Below are positions 58,801-64,000 of a stretch of DNA of 64,000 bases, piece by piece. The number at the start of each line of letters is the position of its first letter. Position 1 is the first letter of the stretch. The stretch covers positions 38,884,747 to 38,948,746 of the forward strand of contig NC_091941.1 in NCBI RefSeq assembly GCF_041260155.1, in the 5' to 3' direction. Position numbers and translations under genes: made by a program. The notes beneath the pieces are model-generated. The model had not been told where the DNA came from and did no database searches. It saw only the letters and a list, made by a program, of their open reading frames with translations. Source of the DNA: Ptychodera flava (Eukaryota > Hemichordata > Enteropneusta > Ptychoderidae).

Positions 58801-61800
58801 CCTTTGACGTCAAATATACATATATGTCCATAACTTAGGAACCACAAGTGCTACATCCTTCATATTTGGTATGATGGGAGACCTTATGACACCACATCCT
58901 GTACCTCATTAATTATGCGCATATCTAATTCTGGGCAAGCCAATAGAGCTAGAGGTCTGATTTTTGGTGTATAGGCATAACTTAGCATTACAATTTTCTT
59001 GACAAAATGTCACGTGACCTTGATGACCTTTGACCTTGAATATACGTATATGTCCATAACTCAGTAACCACAAGTGCTACAGCCTTCATATTTGGTATGA
59101 TGGGAGACCTTATGACACCACATCCTGTACCTCATTAATTATGCGCATATCTAATTCTGAGCCAGCCAATAGAGCTAGAGGTCTGATTTTTGGTATATAG
59201 GGATAACTTAGCATTAAAATTTTTTGACAAAATATCACGTGACCTCGATGACCTTTGCCCTTAAATATGAGTATATGTCCATAACTCAGTAACCACAAGT
59301 GCTACACCCTTCATATTTGGCCGCAATATTGGATTTTACGTAAAACATGCAATTCCCACTGACACGTACAGTAACTATGAGATGATCTTCAAAATCATAC
59401 TTTTACAAGATCGAATTTTGCACATAATATCATTAGTGCAAGATCTTTCAACCATGTTATCCGCTTGGGCCCCGCCAACGCTGCTTGCAGCTTTAATCTT
59501 TGTTTGTATCCATCTAGCTTTCCACTCATGACATTATTTATTCCTCACAACAGAAATTTCTACATGCAGTTTTCCGCTATCGTGACTTCACAGGGTATCC
59601 TTGTGTTGCAACATGAATCACGTGTACACATACATAATACTCTCTATAGTGGCACTGTGCCAGTAGCAGTGAGTTTTATCTGCAAACCTAGGTAGTCTAA
59701 ATTGTCAGTAAGATGAATACAGGCATCAGTTACTAATCTGAAGTAATTTTTCACCTATGACATCATAAACTGTGAATAGCTATGAATATCATTTCACCAT
59801 GCTCTTCTATGCTAAAACCATCAATGAATAATGTAGAGGCAGTAACTATTCCCCAGCACACACCATACTCATCATTTAGTACCTTCCAAAGTTGCACAGA
59901 GATGAAGACTGCCATATATAGTTCATTCAGATCATTTAGCAAAGCAAATTATAACAAGGAAAATAATTCCAATGATTTTATTGAGTTTATACATTTGAAT
60001 GCTCTTGAAGCAAATTAAATCTTATCTCAATTATTGCAGAAACTAAGAACACCCGTGTTACATTTTTCTCATTTTCTTATCATATTTGTGTACATTTTAC
60101 CAGCATACCAGAAAACTTACAAAAGTTGCATCTTTCACAAGATGAATTGGACAATTATGTGGCAAGCAGCATCGTCGTTTTTAATCTCACATCAAAAAGT
60201 GTAATGATGCAGATACCTCTGGATTTATCAAAGGTATGTTGATGCTACTGAAATAGCTTAGTGTTTTTTAGTCACCATTCCATCTGATTAAAATCAGATG
60301 CAGAAATGGCAATGTTTCTACCTTCGCTTGCTCTTTGCAATCGGCTCACTACATCTGAACCACTACCATAGGAGACTGTGTTTAAATCTTGAGTTTTGCA
60401 GGAGCCAATCAGAGTACGTTTTGAATATGATGCTGCAATCTATAACAAGTGGTGGTTGTAAACCTCTGGGTGGGCTGTTCTTGCCAATGCTGTCTTCTAT
60501 TGTAGTTGGTCAGATGGCAACCAGAAGCTAAGGAGAATGGTGAAGAACAAACAAAAATGGACATGTCATCATCTCGTCATCTGATTTTGTCTTCTTTTCA
60601 AATGTTTCAATTTTTTCAGCTGTAAATTTATTAGTATCAACATTACTCCTATTTTGATTGCAAACATTTTCTTTGTTATATATACTCTGTGGGATTACAT
60701 TCATGTCTGTCATAATAATATAGTAATTGTAAGATCAAGTGTTAAATTTTCAGTTGCTCAGTTGCTTACAACAATGATGCTAAAGGATACAATCATGATT
60801 CACTAATTATTGAAAGTACTCTGATGCAATACTCCTGAACCATGTGATGTTTATATGTTCTAACCCTAGGGGAGTTCAAAATTTCCTGCGTATGCTTTGT
60901 TTACACCCACTGTGGTTGATCTGGATTCCAACAATGGACCCTTGGAAATCCTACTTGGCACTTCTTCCGGTCATCTATATGTCTTAAACTCTGACGGCAG
61001 TATAAGAAATGGATTCCCAAAGCTAGTTGGACCAATTCATGGACAGGTAAACTTAGCCACTCACACTCTGTGGTACTTCTTAACTGATTTCCTCAGCATC
61101 AAGGCAGTTGTGATAAAATTATTACTTCCATGAACATGATATTGATTAATGTGGCTAATGTGGCTGCCATCTTCCATGCTTTACTCCTGTCTTTGAAGTC
61201 CCTAGTCCAAAATTTATTCTAAATTTCTTTCTTTTGAAATTGATCATGCACAGAATTATTACCACTGACGTTTGATGTTTGATGATGTGGATTTCAATTC
61301 AATCATGTCACAATAAATTATCATGTCCTCAGTGATAGCTCATAAGTCTTCTCAACTGTCACAAGATGTGCAGTACATGTACTAGCATTTTACCACAAGT
61401 TTAATTTCAAGTTCAGTACAGTCTTTAGCTCTAGCCTCACCAAAACAAGACAGGTAAGCTCAAACAATGTCCATTTCTTATTTTGAGTTCTTTTTCTCAT
61501 TCTCTTTTGATATGATTTGATTGAAAGGTGACCGTAGAAGACATCAACAAAGATGGTCGGCTTGAAATTATCATCACTGACACAAATGTCAATGTCATCT
61601 GTGTGACTGTTGAAGGTCAAAATTTGTGGGACATGCCATTGTCAGGGTCATCATCAGCTGGGTCAAGAGTTGCGGATATCAATGCAGATGGTATTCTTGA
61701 TGTTGTCATAGCAACCAATAATGGGTCAGTCAATAACATTTCTAGTATCATTTCTGTGAAGTTGTGAATTTTAATTGTCATCTGCAAAGTATTGTCTTTC

Positions 61801-63574
61801 CCTTGAAGTGTGGCTATCAATGAAAACTAAATCTCCAGTATTTGACCACAAAACTTACATGTGTCTCATATTTTGTACAAGAATAAAGTTGTAGCCATGA
61901 TAACATGTTATGTTATTTTGAACTGCAAAGAGTGCTTGGAACTTTTGCCCGTTTAGTCACCCTGGTATCAAGACATAATTTGCTTTGGGTGCGGAGAATG
62001 TACCATTGTTACGGAAAATATCAATATATTTTTATGACTAATTGACACATGTAGCTCAACAGTAATGTTGCAAATATCACTGTAAAGATGAAGAAGTGTT
62101 CTGAAAATGTAGACACTAATCGTCTCACTGCTAAACTATATCATGAAGTGTTTCAAATTTCAAATGGCAGGGTATTTCATTCCTAGAATTTAAATTATTT
62201 TGCTGAAATCTTTCCGAAGGAATGTGTGGGTTCTTCGAGGTGACAGTGGAGAGGTTCTTCCTGGTTGGCCAAAGAGACTTATGAGTAAATTACTACCCAA
62301 GAATGTCTTGATAAGTCAACTGAAAACTGACAGAAAACACCTTGACATTGTAAGTACATTTCACTCTACAAGGCGGTTAATTTAAATGTTTTGTCTTTTA
62401 TCCTATTACCCCATTCCACGTGGATATGTCCATCTACCCTGTTCAAAACAGTGAAGATGTACCAGTCTGATGCTTTGTGGGTCAGAAGACATACGATATT
62501 TGTCGGCTGGACTTTTAAGTGTGTTGTATAAACCTAAAATACAAATATATTGTAAAAGAAATTGACAGCGGTGGCAAAAGAAATAATATTGGGGACATAT
62601 AAATAAGGATGTATACATACTTCTAGAATGTATAAATTGGATCATTGATAGACCTGTACCAGACAGTGTTTTATACTATTTTTAAGGTGATTCCTACCCA
62701 TGATGGAAATCTACAAGTACTTTCTGGTGACGGAAAATGTTCCGATATCATACAACTTGGAGAACAGTCCCTGGTTCAAGTTTTGGCTGCAGATCTTGTA
62801 CCTGGTTCTCCTGGGCTGGAACTATTGGTGTCTACATCAGATGGTACTTTGATGTGCTTGCATACCTCTACAGATATTTCACATCCTGAGCGCAGCATTC
62901 TGCACTATTGGCCAGCAGAAACAATTAGCTACAATGGATTCACTTTCTGGAATGCAAAGGTAAGTATTTGCATAACAAATTACACTGCTTTATTGCTTAA
63001 CAATGATGCTTATACCAACATGGTGATACCATAGGGCCCTTTAAGTTGACTCATAAAACATGTGCTAACTCAAACAGTTTGCTGAGTCTTACAGGCAGGA
63101 TAGCCTTTTAAGTTTTCAAAGTTTGCATTCAGCATAGTATGTCTAGATGTACAAACTGTAGTTTAGAGTGCCATGGTAGCTTTGAAAAACAAAGTGAAGA
63201 ATGGTTCACTCAACGTATACCCATCATCATACAGGTTTACATTAATTATTTGCATTATTTGCATTAATTATTCGCATCTTCATAAATTTCATCACAAGAC
63301 AAACAAAGATTGCAACAAACAATACCTCAAAACTCCTATTCTTTTGGCCTGTCAATTTATTACAGGCTTCAAATTTTTATTTGTGAAAACAAAACAGTCA
63401 TTCACAAAGATATGCAAATTACCAGTGTATACTTTTTCTTGTGTCCAGGTTGGTGTGATGGTTTCTGACGTCACCAAATCTCTTAAGCATGTGACAGGCA
63501 CTTCATTCCCACTTGAGTTTGACATCTTGGATGATCACATCGCCAAAAAGACTTGGAATAGCTATACTATCAAG
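52213..63574 (+). CDS. DEX1-like FG-GAP/VCBS repeat protein, 5' part (11 exons, continues beyond window)
   Basis: Exons: 52213-52310, 54242-54479, 55140-55247, 56316-56414, 57041-57255, 60104-60233, 60870-61046, 61528-61724, 62220-62349, 62687-62959, 63449-63574; 597 codons so far, all phases consistent, all GT-AG. Exon 1 encodes a hydrophobic signal peptide ([14 protein letters not shown]). The body resembles plant DEX1 and its animal relatives: [10 protein letters not shown], then Ca-binding beta-propeller loops [46 protein letters not shown] with downstream VLxGxxG-type strands ([26 protein letters not shown]). The protein probably enters the secretory pathway and binds Ca. DEX1 is needed for pollen-wall formation in plants; the animal role is not established. 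The 3' end (expected last repeats and a transmembrane helix) is outside the window. The exon 1 assignment rests on phase, donor and signal peptide only. Confidence 0.88.
52371..52876. mobile_element. Fold-back element in DEX1-like intron 1
   Basis: A perfect 24-bp inverted repeat (52371-52394 and 52442-52465, core GCATGGCAGGGCTG) forms a hairpin with a 47-base loop. A diverged third copy of the same end (ACACAGTTCTTTCATGCAGG, about 52856-52875) closes the unit. Inner inverted pieces with GTGGGCC and AAGTTGTGGG are also present. Open frames on both strands through the unit are by-products of the palindromic structure. Class unassigned. Confidence 0.6.
52890..53525. repeat. Inverted satellite-like arrays (CGAAGTGGTTTTGG family)
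   Basis: The left part (about 52890-53010) contains units like CCACCTCGTCCCAAGTAC and CCACTTCACCCCAAGTAC on the plus strand. The right part (about 53360-53525) contains the complementary sense, for example GCGAAGTGGTTTTGGTGCGA. Both are degenerate tandem units of about 17-25 bp in opposite orientation, flanking about 350 bp. This resembles a fold-back element with satellite-like arms. Confidence 0.6.
55292..55365. repeat. 74-bp two-step hairpin in DEX1-like intron 3
   Basis: The outer arms GAGTACATCGT and ACGATGTACTC and the inner arms GGTATTGTCC and GGACAATAC are perfect complements separated by short bulges. It could be a very small fold-back element or an RNA hairpin in the pre-mRNA, 45 bp after the exon 3 donor. 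Confidence 0.7.
55735..55940 (+). repeat. Two-copy tandem duplication with TA microsatellites
   Basis: A unit of about 115 bp starting ACATCTAGGTGTACTTTA and containing TGTATTGTATTGGTATAGA and CATCTTCTTTTC is repeated twice, each copy ending in a TA run (about 55803-55848 and 55918-55939). A short CATT run follows. Confidence 0.8.
56102..56631 (+). repeat. Pair of 40-bp direct repeats around DEX1-like exon 4
   Basis: The segment TTAGAGCACCTTAGAAGC, then TTATATGCCCATTTTACAGA occurs at about 56103-56142 and about 56590-56629 in the same orientation, one copy in intron 3 and one in intron 4. The near-identity suggests a recent local copy. The intervening 450 bp includes exon 4 (56316-56414), so unequal exchange between the copies could delete that exon. 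Confidence 0.8.
57680..58515. repeat. 156-bp satellite block
   Basis: Five to six tandem units, each with TTTGGCCGCCATCTTGGATT, TTCTCCAGAACCAA and CCTTAGAGTGATCTCTTTC. Three units carry an intact CACGTG (57821, 57977, 58132); later units have CACATG. Confidence 0.9.
58600..59330. repeat. 226-bp satellite block
   Basis: About three tandem units containing TATGTCCATAACT, CCACAAGTGCTACA, TATGATGGGAGACC and AATAGAGCTAGAGGT. Two units contain GTCACGTGACC or ATCACGTGACC (about 59010 and 59235). Confidence 0.9.
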
Positions 63575-64000
63575 GTAAACCTCTGTCATGTTTGTTTGAC
63601 AACAACTTCTAGCAGCTCTCCACAAAAAAACAATGACTTCTTTCCGTCAGCTGTTCAGTCCTTTGGATAATTTACAAGAAATCAACAATTTAGTTGGGCT
63701 CAAAAGATAGCTATTATCATCTGGTGCATTTTCCTGTCAGTCAAAAGGGAGTATACAAAAAAATTTCATGGGCATTCCTGAACTTCATCCTGAAATTTTT
63801 GTTTGTTTTATTTCACGTATGAATATAATATTACTTGAAAAAACAAGTTGTCGTAGTATGAACTCTTCATATTCTCAGAAATTTGGCAAAGCAAATGATT
63901 GCAGATGTGTATTTTCATGTAAATGTACTACTGATATTTAAAAAGTAACCTGTATAGTGTCAAATATTTGGAAAGTAGCCAAATTACTGATGAACAGAAA
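63575..64000 (+). other. Start of DEX1-like intron 11
   Basis: Begins with the donor GTAAAC. No further exon is recognised before the window ends, so the gene continues to the right. Confidence 0.6.

Larger units (their letters stand above)
57458..59497 (-). mobile_element. Helentron-like non-autonomous element with internal satellites (DEX1-like intron 5)
   Basis: Read on the minus strand it starts ATTAAAGCTGCAAGCAGCG with GCGGGGCCCAAGCGG just inside, and ends with a strong hairpin (57458-57486, GGGGCCCAGCCG/CGGCTTGGGCCCC). The subterminal GGGGCCCAAGC and GCTTGGGCCCC are inverted repeats. The interior holds two satellite blocks: about 5.5 units of about 156 bp (57680-58515) and about 3 units of about 226 bp (58600-59330), plus a CTT-rich tract (57510-57553). 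Subterminal inverted repeats, a terminal stem-loop and central tandem repeats are the layout of HINE/DINE-1-type Helentron derivatives. No Rep/helicase ORF is present. Class is inferred from structure only. Confidence 0.5.

Overview
The window is nuclear DNA of an animal. It is AT-rich, its genes are split into many short exons by GT-AG introns, and interspersed repeats are abundant. The protein set fits a marine invertebrate, plausibly a deuterostome such as a hemichordate, cephalochordate or echinoderm. That placement is inference; no sequence search was possible. Four gene models were assembled by eye from family homology, splice sites and intron phase, and the phases agree at every junction.

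Layout: (1) 1-3905 is mostly non-coding, with a possible first exon of a SUGT1-like gene on the minus strand (1424-1486) and a fold-back repeat at 2007-2381. (2) 3906-9193, minus strand, is a complete six-exon YIPF4 gene (297 codons). Its intron 5 holds a 15-copy minisatellite made from the exon 5 end plus its own splice donor. (3) 10026-25905, plus strand, is a complete 13-exon EXO1 gene (877 codons), head-to-head with YIPF4 across 832 bp. Its intron 2 contains a truncated LINE and two inverted 1.4 kb hAT-like elements that form a giant palindrome. Its intron 9 uses a GC donor and carries a 22-bp minisatellite. (4) 28661-47602, plus strand, is a complete 32-exon soluble adenylyl cyclase (ADCY10-like, 1803 codons). 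Both cyclase domains and a P-loop NTPase are present, but the residues that bind bicarbonate in human sAC are replaced and there are several PKA-type RRxS/T sites. (5) 52213 to beyond the window, plus strand, is the first 11 exons of a DEX1-like FG-GAP/VCBS repeat protein with a signal peptide. Its introns are crowded with fold-back, satellite and Helentron-like repeats.

The four genes are not an operon and have no obvious common pathway: Golgi traffic (YIPF4), DNA repair (EXO1), cAMP signalling (ADCY10-like) and a probable secretory or membrane Ca-binding beta-propeller protein (DEX1-like). No rRNA, tRNA, CRISPR array or virus-derived element was recognised. The most unusual signals are the splice-donor array in YIPF4, the transposon-mediated inversion inside EXO1 intron 2, the non-canonical GC donor that splits the presumed MLH1-binding motif of EXO1, and the altered bicarbonate site of the cyclase.
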